DNA of 64,000 nt, taken from the NCBI GenBank assembly GCA_047345645.1, contig JBLEFH010000004.1. The stretch is one strand, 5' to 3'. The notes under the pieces are model-generated. The model had not been told where the DNA came from, did not search any database, and saw only the letters and a list, made by a program, of their open reading frames with translations. Position numbers and translations under genes: made by a program. Position 1 is the first letter of the stretch, and every line of letters starts with the position of its first letter. Below, one piece after another: positions 24,749 to 33,558 of this stretch. This DNA is from JBLEFH01 sp047345645 (GTDB lineage: Bacteria; Pseudomonadota; Alphaproteobacteria; Rhodobacterales; Rhodobacteraceae).

Positions 24749-27700
24749 CGCGCAAGATGACCGACGCCACCCGCGCGCAGATCCGCGCCGCCGCGCCGAA
24801 ACGGTCGAGCTGGGTGGTCGCCAATGCCGGGTCGGGCAAGACGCGGGTGCTGACCAACCGCGTGGCGCGGCTGCTGCTGGGCAATGTGCCGCCGCAGAAA
24901 ATCCTCTGCCTGACCTTCACCAAAGCCGCCGCCGCCGAGATGCAGGACCGGCTGTTCAAGAGCCTCGGCACTTGGACGATGTTGGAAGATGAGGGGCTCG
25001 CCGCCGCGCTCAACGAGATCGAGGAAGAGCCGCGCAGCTTTTCGAGCGAAGACCTGGCCGCCGCGCGCCGCCTCTTTGCCCGCGCTTTGGAGACGCCCGG
25101 CGGGCTGAAAATCCAGACGATCCACAGTTTCTGCGACGCGGTGCTGCGCCGGTTCCCGCTGGAAGCCGGGGTCTCGCCGCTCTTCACCATGATGGAGGAC
25201 CGCGCCGCAGAGCAGTTGCGCGAACAGGTGGCGGAGTCGCTCGCGGACACGCCGGAGTTTCGCGCACTGGCGGCGCATCTCAACGATCTCGATGCGACGG
25301 ATTTGCTCAAATCCATCAACAATCACCGGGATTTGCTGGCGAACAAGCCGGATGATGCAGCTTTGGCGGAGGCGCTTGACGCGGACGGGCGGAGCGAGGA
25401 GGCGGTCGTCGCGCCGTTCTTGGGCGATCTTGGTGAGTTGGCGACGCATCTCGCGGCGGCGTTTGAACTTCATGGGAACAAGACGGATCAGGCGCGTGTG
25501 CCGCTGTTACGAAGCCTCGCGACGAATGAGCGCGCGGCTTACGACTTTTTCGAGGGCTATTTGCTCACCGGGTCCGGGGCTAAAAATCCGAACGCATCCA
25601 AGGCCGATAGCTTCGGAAACAAGCCCACACGGGAGGCGCTTGGTCCGGCGCGGGAAGATCTCAACCAGTTGGCGGATGCGCTGGAGGAGGCGTTGCCGAA
25701 GCGGCAAGCCGCCGCCGCCTATGACCGCGCGCTGACGCTCTGGCGCTTCGCTCATCTTTTCCTCAAAGAATACGAAACGGCCAAGGCGGCGCGCGGGTTG
25801 CTGGACTTCCATGATCTCATCATCCGCACCCGAAGATTGCTGGAACGATCGGACATGGCCGCTTGGGTGCTGTGGAAACTCGATGGCGGGATCGACCATA
25901 TTCTGGTCGACGAGGCGCAGGATACTTCGCCGCATCAATGGGCGATCATCGGGCAACTCACCGAGGAATTCTTCGCCGGGAGCGGCGCGCGGGACGAGAC
26001 GCGAACGCTCTTTGTCGTCGGGGATGAGAAGCAATCGATCTACAGCTTTCAGGGCGCGGATGCGGACGGGTTCGAAAGCTGGAAGAAACATTTCAGCCGA
26101 AATCTCGACGCGGCGGGCGAGGAACTCAGCGCCCATGATCTGCTCTATTCCTTCCGCTCCTCGGCGGTGATCCTTGAGTTTGTCGATGCGGTCTCGCGCG
26201 GGCTGATGGAGAAGCTCGACATCACCCACCGGGCCGGGCGCGAGATGCCGGGGCGGGTCGATCTTTGGCCCTATATTCCGTCGGATAAGGACAAGGATAA
26301 GGGCGCGTTTGATCGTATCGAAGGCGCGCCCGCGCCGAGCAATCCCGATGCGCAACTGGCGGAGCAGATGGCGCAATTCATCCGGGCGCAGATCGACGCG
26401 GGCCTGCCGCTTCCGGGGCGCGAGACGCCGTTTTCGGCGGGCGATGTGATGATCCTCTTCCGCAGCCGCTCGGCGCTGTTTCATGCGACGATCCGGGCGC
26501 TGAAGGCCGAAAAAGTGCCGGTCGCGGGGTCGGATCGGCTCAAGCTGCATGACGAATTGGCGGTGAAGGATCTCATGGCACTGCTGCGTTTCATAGAGTT
26601 GCCGCTTGATGATCTGGCGCTGGCCGAAGTGCTGCGCTCGCCGCTCTGCGATGTGGATGAGGCGGCGCTCTATCGGCTGGCGCATGGACGGGCGGGCACG
26701 CTTTGGGATGCGCTGCGCCGGGAGGAAAGCGGGCCGACGGGCGCGGCGGCGGCGATGCTGACCGATATGATGAACGCGGCCGGGTTTCTGCGACCGTATG
26801 AGCTCTTGTCTCGCCTGCTCATTCGCCATGACGGACGCCGCCGCCTGATCGCGCGGCTCGGGCTGGAGGCGGAGGACGGGATCGACGCGCTGATGGAGAT
26901 CGCGCGCGGGTTTGAGCAGAACGCGGTGCCGAGCCTGACGAGTTTCCTCGCGCTGATGGAGGGCGATGACACCGATATCAAGCGCGAGATGGAGACGGAC
27001 AGTCCCTTTGTGCGCGTGATGACCATCCACGGGGCGAAGGGGCTCGAAGCGCCGATGGTGATCCTGCCGCAGACCGGGACGATCAAAGCGCCGCCGGAGC
27101 GGCATCGGATCACCGATCTGGGCGGGCTGCCGGTGTGGGGTAAGAAAGACGGCGCGCCGCCGCCGTTGCGCGATGCGATGGCAAAGCGCGATAAGGTCCA
27201 GCAGGAGGAGCGCGCGCGGCTGCTTTACGTCGCGATGACGCGGGCGGAAAGCTGGTTGGTGATCGCCGGTGCCGGGGATTTGCCGGAGGATCCGAAGAAC
27301 CCGCTTTGGTATGATGAGGCGCGCAAGGCGATGGAGGCGCTTGGTGCGGAAACGGCGCCGCATCCGGGCGGTGGCGAGGATATCCTGACGCTGCAACGGG
27401 ACTGGATTGCGCCGGACGCCGCCGCCGATTCACCCGCCGCGCCAACGCAGACCGCGCCCACCACGCCGCGCCAGTTTGCCAGCCTCGCGCCAGTGCCGCG
27501 CATCATTCGCCTCAATCCGTCGCGCCACGACCCGGAACTTGCGCATAGCCTGCCGCCCGGTCCCGGCGAGGCGACGGAGGGTCCGGGCGGGCGGGCGCAT
27601 GGCGCGCAGGTTCACCAGATGCTGGAATGGCTTGGCGGCGGTGAGGACCCGCTTGCCGCAGCGCCGCCGCCGGACAATCCGGTGCGCCGGGAAGCCTCGG

Positions 27701-28077
27701 CGGTGATCGCCGCGCATCCCGATCTCTTCGCCACCGGGCTGACCGAAACGCCGTTTTCGGTCGAGATCAGCGACCGGCTCCAGATCGAAGGGATCATCGA
27801 CCGGCTGATCGAGACGGAGGACGCCGTGCTGGCCGTCGACTTCAAAACGCATCAGACCGTCCCGCAGAGAACTGCGGAGGTGCCGGAGGCGATCTTGCGG
27901 CAGATGGGCGCGTATCACCTCGCCCTGTCGCGGATCTACCGCGACAAAGAGGTGCGGATCGCGCTGCTGTGGACCCGCACCGCCGCGCTCATGACCCTGC
28001 CACCTGAGATGCTGGAAGCCGCCGCCGCGCGTTTCGTCGCCGCAGCGGATGAGAAAGAAGCGCGCCTCCTCTATTGA
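24745..28077 (+). CDS. addA: AddA helicase-nuclease subunit of AddAB
   Basis: The 1110-residue protein is a UvrD-type superfamily 1 helicase with Walker A ANAGSGKTRVLTNRVARLLL (about residues 27-46), LCLTFTKAAAAEM motif Ia, ILVDEAQDTS Walker B, VVGDEKQSIYSFQGAD motif III, VMTIHGAKGLEAPMV motif V-like and RLLYVAMTRAES motif VI. The C-terminal nuclease domain has IEGIIDRLIE and LAVDFKTHQ, including catalytic Asp and Lys. It works with AddB in end resection and recombination repair. A 59-base gap separates it from trxA. Confidence 0.95.
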   Translation: MTRKMTDATRAQIRAAAPKRSSWVVANAGSGKTRVLTNRVARLLLGNVPPQKILCLTFTKAAAAEMQDRLFKSLGTWTMLEDEGLAAALNEIEEEPRSFSSEDLAAARRLFARALETPGGLKIQTIHSFCDAVLRRFPLEAGVSPLFTMMEDRAAEQLREQVAESLADTPEFRALAAHLNDLDATDLLKSINNHRDLLANKPDDAALAEALDADGRSEEAVVAPFLGDLGELATHLAAAFELHGNKTDQARVPLLRSLATNERAAYDFFEGYLLTGSGAKNPNASKADSFGNKPTREALGPAREDLNQLADALEEALPKRQAAAAYDRALTLWRFAHLFLKEYETAKAARGLLDFHDLIIRTRRLLERSDMAAWVLWKLDGGIDHILVDEAQDTSPHQWAIIGQLTEEFFAGSGARDETRTLFVVGDEKQSIYSFQGADADGFESWKKHFSRNLDAAGEELSAHDLLYSFRSSAVILEFVDAVSRGLMEKLDITHRAGREMPGRVDLWPYIPSDKDKDKGAFDRIEGAPAPSNPDAQLAEQMAQFIRAQIDAGLPLPGRETPFSAGDVMILFRSRSALFHATIRALKAEKVPVAGSDRLKLHDELAVKDLMALLRFIELPLDDLALAEVLRSPLCDVDEAALYRLAHGRAGTLWDALRREESGPTGAAAAMLTDMMNAAGFLRPYELLSRLLIRHDGRRRLIARLGLEAEDGIDALMEIARGFEQNAVPSLTSFLALMEGDDTDIKREMETDSPFVRVMTIHGAKGLEAPMVILPQTGTIKAPPERHRITDLGGLPVWGKKDGAPPPLRDAMAKRDKVQQEERARLLYVAMTRAESWLVIAGAGDLPEDPKNPLWYDEARKAMEALGAETAPHPGGGEDILTLQRDWIAPDAAADSPAAPTQTAPTTPRQFASLAPVPRIIRLNPSRHDPELAHSLPPGPGEATEGPGGRAHGAQVHQMLEWLGGGEDPLAAAPPPDNPVRREASAVIAAHPDLFATGLTETPFSVEISDRLQIEGIIDRLIETEDAVLAVDFKTHQTVPQRTAEVPEAILRQMGAYHLALSRIYRDKEVRIALLWTRTAALMTLPPEMLEAAAARFVAAADEKEARLLY

Positions 28078-28136
28078 AAGCCTTGGCAATGGCCCCTACT
28101 CTCTGCCCCCGACACTATCCGGTAAAGGAGGCCATC

Positions 28137-28457
28137 ATGGCGACCGTTAAAGTGACCGATGCGAATTTTGAGTCTGAAGTCCTGCAATCTGGCGAGCCTG
28201 TTGTCGTCGATTTCTGGGCGGAGTGGTGCGGCCCCTGTAAGCAGATTGGCCCGGCGCTCGAAGAGCTGTCCGACGAGTTCGGCGAGAACGTCAAAATCGC
28301 CAAGGTAAATGTGGACGAGAACCCGAATATCACCGCGCAGCTTGGCATTCGCGGCATTCCGGCGCTCTTCATCTTCAAGGATGGCGAGATCGTTTCAAAC
28401 CGTGCGGGCGCGGCCCCGAAACCGGCGCTGAAAAGCTGGATCGAGGAAAGCGTCTGA
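28137..28457 (+). CDS. trxA: Thioredoxin 1
   Basis: The 106-residue protein has the thioredoxin active site WCGPC (about residues 30-34, in DFWAEWCGPCKQ), the buried acidic residue region, and the cis-proline IRGIPALFIFKDG. Length and sequence fit cytosolic TrxA, the general dithiol reductant. ATG 28137 is preceded by AAGGAGG at good distance; the longer in-frame start at 28074 adds unconserved residues. trxA commonly follows addA in alphaproteobacteria. Its stop overlaps the ATG of the following lipoprotein gene (TGATG). Confidence 0.95.
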   Translation: MATVKVTDANFESEVLQSGEPVVVDFWAEWCGPCKQIGPALEELSDEFGENVKIAKVNVDENPNITAQLGIRGIPALFIFKDGEIVSNRAGAAPKPALKSWIEESV

Positions 28458-28996
28458 TGCGCGCGGGCGCGGCACTGGCGGTTCTGATCGCCGTTTCGGC
28501 CTGTTCGCAGACGGTGGATTTCCGCAAACCCGGCTCGCAAGGGGCGACCAGCGATCAGCCTGGCATTCAGGGAAGTCTGCTGAATGCGGGCCCGCCCTCG
28601 GCGCCGCAGGTTCAGACCACACCCGGCAACCCGCCTGAGCCGGTTCTGACCGGTCCGGGGGAGGTTGACCCCGCTGTCACGCCGCCGGTTCCTGCCGGAA
28701 TGCCCGATGTGGCGGTTGGCGAGAGCGCGACGGTGCTGAGTTCGACCCGCCTGACCGTGACCGTCAACGGTGCGGTGCCCTGCTCGGGGATGCCGAACCG
28801 GGGCAATGACTGCCTGTCGCTGACCATGCCGACCGGCGAGATCGAGCGCGTCGCGGGCGTGACTGGCTACACCTTCCGCGGCAATGTCGAGCGGATCATG
28901 GTGGATGAGCAGCGTCTCGACATGGCGGACCAGCTTCTGCCCGAGGACGCCTCGCCGATCCGCTATGTCTATGTCGGCCATGCGGGCGCGGCGTAA
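28457..28996 (+). CDS. Putative lipoprotein of unknown function
   Basis: The 179-residue protein has a lipoprotein signal MRAGAALAVLIAVSACSQ with the lipobox VSAC at about residues 13-16. A Pro/Gly-rich linker follows, then a small domain with TVTVNGAVPCSGMPNRGNDCLSL, whose two Cys may form a disulfide. I do not recognise a family. It is coupled to trxA by a TGATG overlap and is followed by a strong terminator, so it ends the tsaE-to-trxA transcription unit. A periplasmic location is inferred. Confidence 0.7.
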   Translation: MRAGAALAVLIAVSACSQTVDFRKPGSQGATSDQPGIQGSLLNAGPPSAPQVQTTPGNPPEPVLTGPGEVDPAVTPPVPAGMPDVAVGESATVLSSTRLTVTVNGAVPCSGMPNRGNDCLSLTMPTGEIERVAGVTGYTFRGNVERIMVDEQRLDMADQLLPEDASPIRYVYVGHAGAA

Positions 28997-29013
28997 CACG
29001 CCCTGACAGATAA

Positions 29014-29043
29014 GAAAAACCCGCTAGTCTGGCGGGTTTTTTC
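29014..29043 (+). terminator. Rho-independent terminator
   Basis: AAAACCCGC and GCGGGTTTT form a stem around a short loop and are followed by a run of T. It lies right after the lipoprotein stop and, because of the A/T flanks, may also act on the convergent NlpC/P60 gene. Confidence 0.85.
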
Positions 29044-29046
29044 GTT

Positions 29047-29892
29047 TCAGGAGAGGCGTCTGCGCGAGGTGATTGGCCCGTCGCCGCGCGCCTCGATCCG
29101 CGACACTGCTTCGGCCAGCGGCTCCCGCGCCACCGCCATGTGATGCGCATTGGCGTGGAGCAGCGTCTCGGCGTCCTCCATCACACCGATATGGCCCTTC
29201 CAGAAAATGAGATCACCGCGCTCCAGCGGCGCATCTTCCGGTAGCGCGGTGCCGAGGGTCGCTTCCTGCATATCCGTGTCGCGCAGCGCGGCTTTCCCGC
29301 AGGCACGCAGGCCCGTCTGGATGAGGGCGGAGCAGTCGATCCCCCACGGGCTGCGCCCGCCCCAGAGATAGGGCACGCCGAGCAAACGCCCACATTCGGC
29401 GACGAAATCCGCCGCCATCTGCGTGACCGGCGCGAGATGCTGGCGCGGGATGAAACCGCCCGCTTTGGCCGCGTAGAAATCGCCCTCCTCGCCGATCACC
29501 ACGAGTTCCGCCATAAAGGGGAGCGCCGCGATCGGGCGGGTTTTCATCGACGGCTCCTCATAAACATGGGTGGCGAGTGCCGTGACCTTATGGGTCGCGA
29601 CCTCCGGCTCGTCGAGACAGGCGAGCGGCACCCAGCCGACATAATCATCCGTCGCCGATTGCCCCCAGCCAAGCTGTTGTTTTCGATCGATATCATAGAC
29701 GGTAAAGCCCTCCCCGAGCAAAAGCTGCGTCTCCAGCGGGCCGTCCGGGTCAGGGTGGCGCGTGAGGTCGAGGACCGGCACCGCCACCCGCATGGCGCGG
29801 CCCGGATCGAAGCGCGCGGCCTCCACCTCGCCGCGCAGATGTTCGGCGGCGACTTCGGGGCGGGCGGGCATGAGGCGAGCGTCGAAACTCAT
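29047..29892 (-). CDS. NlpC/P60 family cell-wall peptidase with SH3-like N-terminal region
   Basis: The 281-residue protein has an N-terminal bacterial SH3-like half (VAVPVLDLTRHPD, GWGQSATDDYVGWVPLACL) and a C-terminal NlpC/P60 domain. The catalytic Cys is in GIDCSALIQTGLRACG, the His in WKGHIGVMEDAETLLHANAHH, and LGVPYLWGGRSPWG precedes the Cys. Enzymes of this type cleave gamma-D-glutamyl-diamino acid bonds in stem peptides. It has no evident signal peptide, so a cytoplasmic role in recycling is possible, in line with the adjacent peptidase. The start overlaps the M17 gene stop by 4 bases. Confidence 0.88.
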   Translation of the reverse strand: MSFDARLMPARPEVAAEHLRGEVEAARFDPGRAMRVAVPVLDLTRHPDPDGPLETQLLLGEGFTVYDIDRKQQLGWGQSATDDYVGWVPLACLDEPEVATHKVTALATHVYEEPSMKTRPIAALPFMAELVVIGEEGDFYAAKAGGFIPRQHLAPVTQMAADFVAECGRLLGVPYLWGGRSPWGIDCSALIQTGLRACGKAALRDTDMQEATLGTALPEDAPLERGDLIFWKGHIGVMEDAETLLHANAHHMAVAREPLAEAVSRIEARGDGPITSRRRLS

Positions 29893-31250
29893 AGGTTTTC
29901 AATGACCTGAAGCATCGCCCGCACGCCATGCGCCTCGCCGCCCTTGGGCCGGCCCGGTTTCGACGACGGCACCCAGCCATAAATGTCAAAATGCGCGAAA
30001 CGGTCGTTATTGGTGACGAAACGCTTGAGGAAGAGCGCCGCCGTGATGGAGCCCGCCATGCCGCCCTTCGGCGCGTTGTCGAGATCGGCGATGCCCGGCT
30101 CGATCAGATCTTCATAGGCGGGCCAGAAGGGCATTTCCCAAATCGGATCCGCCTGATCATTCGCGGCTTGCGCCAGCGCGATGCCGAGGCTCGGATCGCT
30201 GCTGTAAAAGGGGTGAATGTCGGGGCCAAGCGCCACGCGGGCCGCGCCGGTCAGCGTCGCCATGCAGAGGATGAGATCGTTTTCGCTCTCATCGGCATAG
30301 GCGAGCGCGTCGGCGAGGACGAGACGGCCTTCGGCGTCGGTATTGTTGATCTCGACGGTCAAGCCCTTGCGCGAGTTGAGAATATCCTGCGGGCGGAACG
30401 CGTCCCCGTCGATCGCGTTTTCCGCCGCCGGGATCAGCAAGCGCAGGCGGACATTGAGGCCGAGGCTCATGATCATCCCCGCAAGGCCGATGGCGTTGGC
30501 CGCGCCGCCCATGTCCTTTTTCATCAACCCCATGGAGCTGCCCGGCTTGAGGTTCAGCCCGCCCGTGTCGAAGCAAATCCCCTTGCCGACCAACGTGACG
30601 CGCGGCCCGCTATCGCCCCAGTTGAGTTCGATCAGGCGCGGCGCTTGCGGTGCGGCGCGGCCGACGGCGTGGATCATCGGGAAATTTTCGGTCAGAAGCT
30701 GATCGCCGACGATGGAAGTGACCTCCGCGCCGAACTCCTCGCCGAGATCATGGATGACCGTTTCGAGATCTTCCGGCCCCATATCCTGCGCGGGCGTGTT
30801 GATGAGATCGCGGATCATGTAAACGCCGGTCGCGATGGTCTCGATGCGCTTGGCGTCGATCCGCTCCGGCGCGACGAGGCGGGCTTTCGGCTCCGGCTGA
30901 TCGGCATAGCGGTCGAAGCGATACATGCCGAGGAGCCAGCCAAGCGCGGCCTCGTTCGCTTCTTTATCCGTCAGATCGCCGACGAGGCGGTAATCGCCTT
31001 CAGGGAGTTTGTCCGCAACGGCGGCCAGTTGGAACCGCTCCGCCCGCTCGGCGTCCGAAAATCCCGCCAGAGCCGCGACGATCTGGCCATCCGCGCCCGG
31101 CAGCGCGAGCGCCTGACCCGCCTTGCCCTCAAACCCGCTCGCCTCCGCAAACGCGCGGGCGGGTGCGGGCAGATCGCCGGGCAGGCCCGCATCCTTGCGC
31201 ACAAGATATAGAGGGATGGGATTGTCAGCGGTCGAAAAACGCGGGGCCAT
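29889..31250 (-). CDS. M17 family leucyl aminopeptidase-like metallopeptidase
   Basis: The protein of about 453 residues has the M17 catalytic domain: GKGICFDTGGLNLKP (metal and active-site Lys region), MKKDMGGAANAIG, NTDAEGRLVLADAL (the NTDAEGR signature) and a C-terminal AHFDIYGW. The N-terminal part is shorter than in E. coli PepA, as in the alphaproteobacterial subgroup. It removes N-terminal residues from peptides in the cytosol, using two metal ions. I chose ATG 31250 because AAGGAGAG lies upstream; 31256 is a GTG. It is the first gene of a two-gene unit with the NlpC/P60 peptidase. Confidence 0.9.
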   Translation of the reverse strand: MAPRFSTADNPIPLYLVRKDAGLPGDLPAPARAFAEASGFEGKAGQALALPGADGQIVAALAGFSDAERAERFQLAAVADKLPEGDYRLVGDLTDKEANEAALGWLLGMYRFDRYADQPEPKARLVAPERIDAKRIETIATGVYMIRDLINTPAQDMGPEDLETVIHDLGEEFGAEVTSIVGDQLLTENFPMIHAVGRAAPQAPRLIELNWGDSGPRVTLVGKGICFDTGGLNLKPGSSMGLMKKDMGGAANAIGLAGMIMSLGLNVRLRLLIPAAENAIDGDAFRPQDILNSRKGLTVEINNTDAEGRLVLADALAYADESENDLILCMATLTGAARVALGPDIHPFYSSDPSLGIALAQAANDQADPIWEMPFWPAYEDLIEPGIADLDNAPKGGMAGSITAALFLKRFVTNNDRFAHFDIYGWVPSSKPGRPKGGEAHGVRAMLQVIENL

Positions 31251-31390
31251 GGGCACTCTCCTTGATTTGCGCCAGAGCCTAGCGGCTTTGCCGGAGCAGT
31301 CAAAGGGGGTGCGACATTTGCGGAGGGATTTTCAGCAGACGTTGGCGGCGCGCCCGAGAGGCTGCGTCCACGCTTCGCCATTTACCAATT

Positions 31391-31750
31391 TCAGAGGGAG
31401 ACGCGGTCCCGGATGATCAGCCGGTCGCAGCAGGCCTGAATGAGACGTTTGCCAACCGCACCGCGCGCGGCGCGATCCTCGGCCACGTCGCTCAGACGGC
31501 AGCCCAGATCGGTCAGAACCGGTTCATTTGCCTGCAAAGACAGCCGCGTGATCGCCCCGGCCAAACGGGCAATCGCATCGCTGTCATTCCGGGCAATCGC
31601 GGTTTCAAGACGGCTTGCGAGATCCACCAAATGTATACCGAGGCGTTCTGCCTCAGCACCGGCACCCAGCGTTTTCAAGCTCCGGATCTCGATCTTATCC
31701 GCTGCCTGGCTCGCCCTACCGGAGGGCATCTGGATCACTTGACCCGCCAT
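31391..31750 (-). CDS. Small hypothetical protein, helical
   Basis: The 119-residue protein starts MAGQVIQMPSGRAS and is then largely helical (GAEAERLGIHLVDLASRLE, LAGAITRLSLQANE) with a CC pair near the end. I do not recognise a family. The helical layout with A-x-x-L-x-x-L spacing could be a four-helix bundle of the phosphotransfer type, but no phosphoacceptor His motif stands out. ATG 31750 is chosen because the upstream in-frame extension covers AT-rich intergenic DNA. It stands alone between the M17 gene and the divergent carbonic anhydrase. Confidence 0.55.
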   Translation of the reverse strand: MAGQVIQMPSGRASQAADKIEIRSLKTLGAGAEAERLGIHLVDLASRLETAIARNDSDAIARLAGAITRLSLQANEPVLTDLGCRLSDVAEDRAARGAVGKRLIQACCDRLIIRDRVSL

Positions 31751-31890
31751 TCTTGTACCCCGTCTCTCACCGATTTCGGTTCTAACATCATTCCCTAATT
31801 GAATCCTTACGCTACTCGCGGCAAAATACAAAGGAGTTGTGTAGCATTTTGCGAAAAATGCAAGATATTGTGTTAATACCGAGGAAAGAA

Positions 31891-32544
31891 ATGGACAAAG
31901 CTCGCCCCCTGCCGACCTATCTGCGGACCCGTTACGCCGGATGGCGCGCCGTGCAATTTGCTGAAAACAAAGCATGGTATGCCCGTTTGGCCGATGAGGG
32001 GCAGCGCCCGCGGGCAATGATCATTTCCTGCTGCGACAGCCGGGTCCATGTGACCGGCATGTTCGGCGCCGATAGCGGGGAGTTTTTCATTCACCGCAAT
32101 ATCGCCAACATGATTCCGCCCTATGAGCCCGATGACGCGCGTCACGGGACGTCGGCGGCGATTGAATATGCGGTTGGCAGCCTCAAAGTGTCGAACCTTC
32201 TGGTGGTCGGCCATTCGAGCTGCGGCGGCGTCGCGGGCTGTTTCGATATGTGCGAGGGCAACGCGCCGCAACTGACGGACAGCTACAGCTTTGTCGGCAA
32301 ATGGATGGAGATCCTGCGGCCCGGTTATGAGAAGGTGAAGGAGATGGAGGGGAGCCGCGAGGAGAAACTGACCGCGCTCGAAAAAGAGGCGGTGCTGGTC
32401 TCGCTCAACAACCTGATGACCTTCCCCTTCGTCGAAAGCGCGGTCAATGACGGCACGCTCTCGCTCCACGGGCTCTGGAACGACATCCGCAACGGGACGC
32501 TGGAATATTACGAACCGGGCACCGGGTTTAAGCCGGTTCCTTAA
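31891..32544 (+). CDS. Beta-class carbonic anhydrase
   Basis: The 217-residue protein has the zinc ligands of beta carbonic anhydrases: CCDSRV (Cys and Asp of the Asp/Arg dyad), and His and Cys in VVGHSSCGGV. HRNIANMIPP and a GTSAAIEYAVGSLKV helix complete the core. It interconverts CO2 and bicarbonate in the cytosol, supplying carboxylases. ATG 31891 is preceded by GAGGAAAG; the longer start at 31837 covers AT-rich leader sequence. It converges with the HxlR gene, overlapping by 4 bases. Confidence 0.93.
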   Translation: MDKARPLPTYLRTRYAGWRAVQFAENKAWYARLADEGQRPRAMIISCCDSRVHVTGMFGADSGEFFIHRNIANMIPPYEPDDARHGTSAAIEYAVGSLKVSNLLVVGHSSCGGVAGCFDMCEGNAPQLTDSYSFVGKWMEILRPGYEKVKEMEGSREEKLTALEKEAVLVSLNNLMTFPFVESAVNDGTLSLHGLWNDIRNGTLEYYEPGTGFKPVP

Positions 32545-32864
32545 CGCCGCCCGTCATACCACCGGCGGAGCGCGTCGAGGCAATCAAGCGCCTCATGTCC
32601 CGCCGGGGTGAGGCTATATTCAACCGAAGGCGGCGAGGTGTCCTGCATCTCCCGCCGTACCAGTCCCTCCTCTTCGAGAAAACGCAACCGCTCGACGATC
32701 ATCTTTTTGCTCGCGCCCGCGATCTCCCGCGAGAGCGCGTTGAAACGCTTCGGCCCGTCCTGCAAATGCCAAAGGATCGTGCCGGTCCATTTTCCGCCAA
32801 GCACGCGCATCCCGTTCTCAATGGAACAAGGGCTGTGCGTATCGGGGTCTCTTTGATCAGACAT
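32541..32864 (-). CDS. HxlR family winged-helix regulator
   Basis: The 107-residue protein has the HxlR hallmark CSIENGMRVLGGKWTGTILWHL, with a conserved N-terminal Cys, then RFNALSREIAGASKKMIVERL as recognition region and VRREMQDTSPPSVEYSLTPAG as wing. Relatives such as YodB, HypR and QorR sense quinones, aldehydes or disulfide stress through that Cys and control flavin-type reductases. It is divergent from a quinone-reductase-like flavoprotein, with paired operators between them. Autoregulation and control of that gene are inferred. Confidence 0.92.
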   Translation of the reverse strand: MSDQRDPDTHSPCSIENGMRVLGGKWTGTILWHLQDGPKRFNALSREIAGASKKMIVERLRFLEEEGLVRREMQDTSPPSVEYSLTPAGHEALDCLDALRRWYDGRR

Positions 32865-32879
32865 TTAACCACCAAAATG

Positions 32880-32918
32880 TAGGTTACTAAAAGTAAACTG
32901 GTTGACTTATGTAACCTA
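32880..32918. promoter_or_regulatory. Paired inverted-repeat operators between hxlR and the flavoprotein gene
   Basis: Two 17-bp elements of the form GGTTAC-N5-GTAACC are present: GGTTAC-TAAAA-GTAAAC at 32882-32898 and GGTTGA-CTTAT-GTAACC at 32900-32916. Their centres are 18 bases apart. The outer arms also give a perfect inverted repeat, TAGGTTAC at 32880-32887 and GTAACCTA at 32911-32918. Such sites in a divergent HxlR promoter are most likely bound by HxlR itself. Confidence 0.72.
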
Positions 32919-32958
32919 TGCGATCAGATGACATCAAGCAACGGCGGAGATTGAGGTC

Positions 32959-33555
32959 GTGAAAAACATTCTGATTATCAACGGCTTTCAGCCGACGCCC
33001 TATTCCGCGGGACAGCTGAATGCCGCGATTATCGCACGGATGACGGACCATCTGAGTGCCAGCGGCTACGCCGTTCAGCATAGCAGAGCGGCGGATCAGG
33101 ACTGGGACATTGACGCGGAAATCGAAAAGCATGTCTGGGCCGATGCGGTGATTTGGCAGTTTCCGGTCAATTCCATGGGCGTGCCGTGGCCCCTCAAGAA
33201 ATATATGGACGAGGTCTATACGGCCGGGATGGATGGCCGCATGACGGCGGGCGACGGTCGCAGCCGGGCCGCGCCGAAGAAGAATTACGGCATGGGCGGC
33301 ACGCTTGGCGGCACGAAATACATGATCTCCGTGACCCTCAACGCGCCTGCCGAAGCGTTCAACGATCCGAGCGAGCCGTTCTTTGCGGGCGCTTCGGTGG
33401 ATGATCTGCTGCTCCCCCAACATCAAAACGGCAAGTTTTATGGGATGGCGCCGCTACCGACCTTCGCCATGTTTGACGTCACCAAAAATCCGCAGATTGA
33501 CGCGGACTTCGCACGGCTCGACACTCACCTCAACGAAAACTTCCCCGGAGCATAG
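32959..33555 (+). CDS. MdaB-like NAD(P)H-dependent flavoprotein (quinone reductase family)
   Basis: The 198-residue protein has a flavodoxin-like fold: NILIINGFQP at the start, WADAVIWQFPVNSMGVPWPLKKYMDEVYTAG as the FMN/quinone-site region, and GGTLGGTKYMISVTLNAP. This matches the MdaB family (modulator of drug activity B), which reduces quinones by two electrons and avoids semiquinones. The start is a GTG at 32959. It is divergent from an HxlR repressor with paired operators, and a GST gene follows after 3 bases, so both probably form one electrophile/quinone-response operon. Confidence 0.88.
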   Translation: MKNILIINGFQPTPYSAGQLNAAIIARMTDHLSASGYAVQHSRAADQDWDIDAEIEKHVWADAVIWQFPVNSMGVPWPLKKYMDEVYTAGMDGRMTAGDGRSRAAPKKNYGMGGTLGGTKYMISVTLNAPAEAFNDPSEPFFAGASVDDLLLPQHQNGKFYGMAPLPTFAMFDVTKNPQIDADFARLDTHLNENFPGA

Positions 33556-33558
33556 CCC

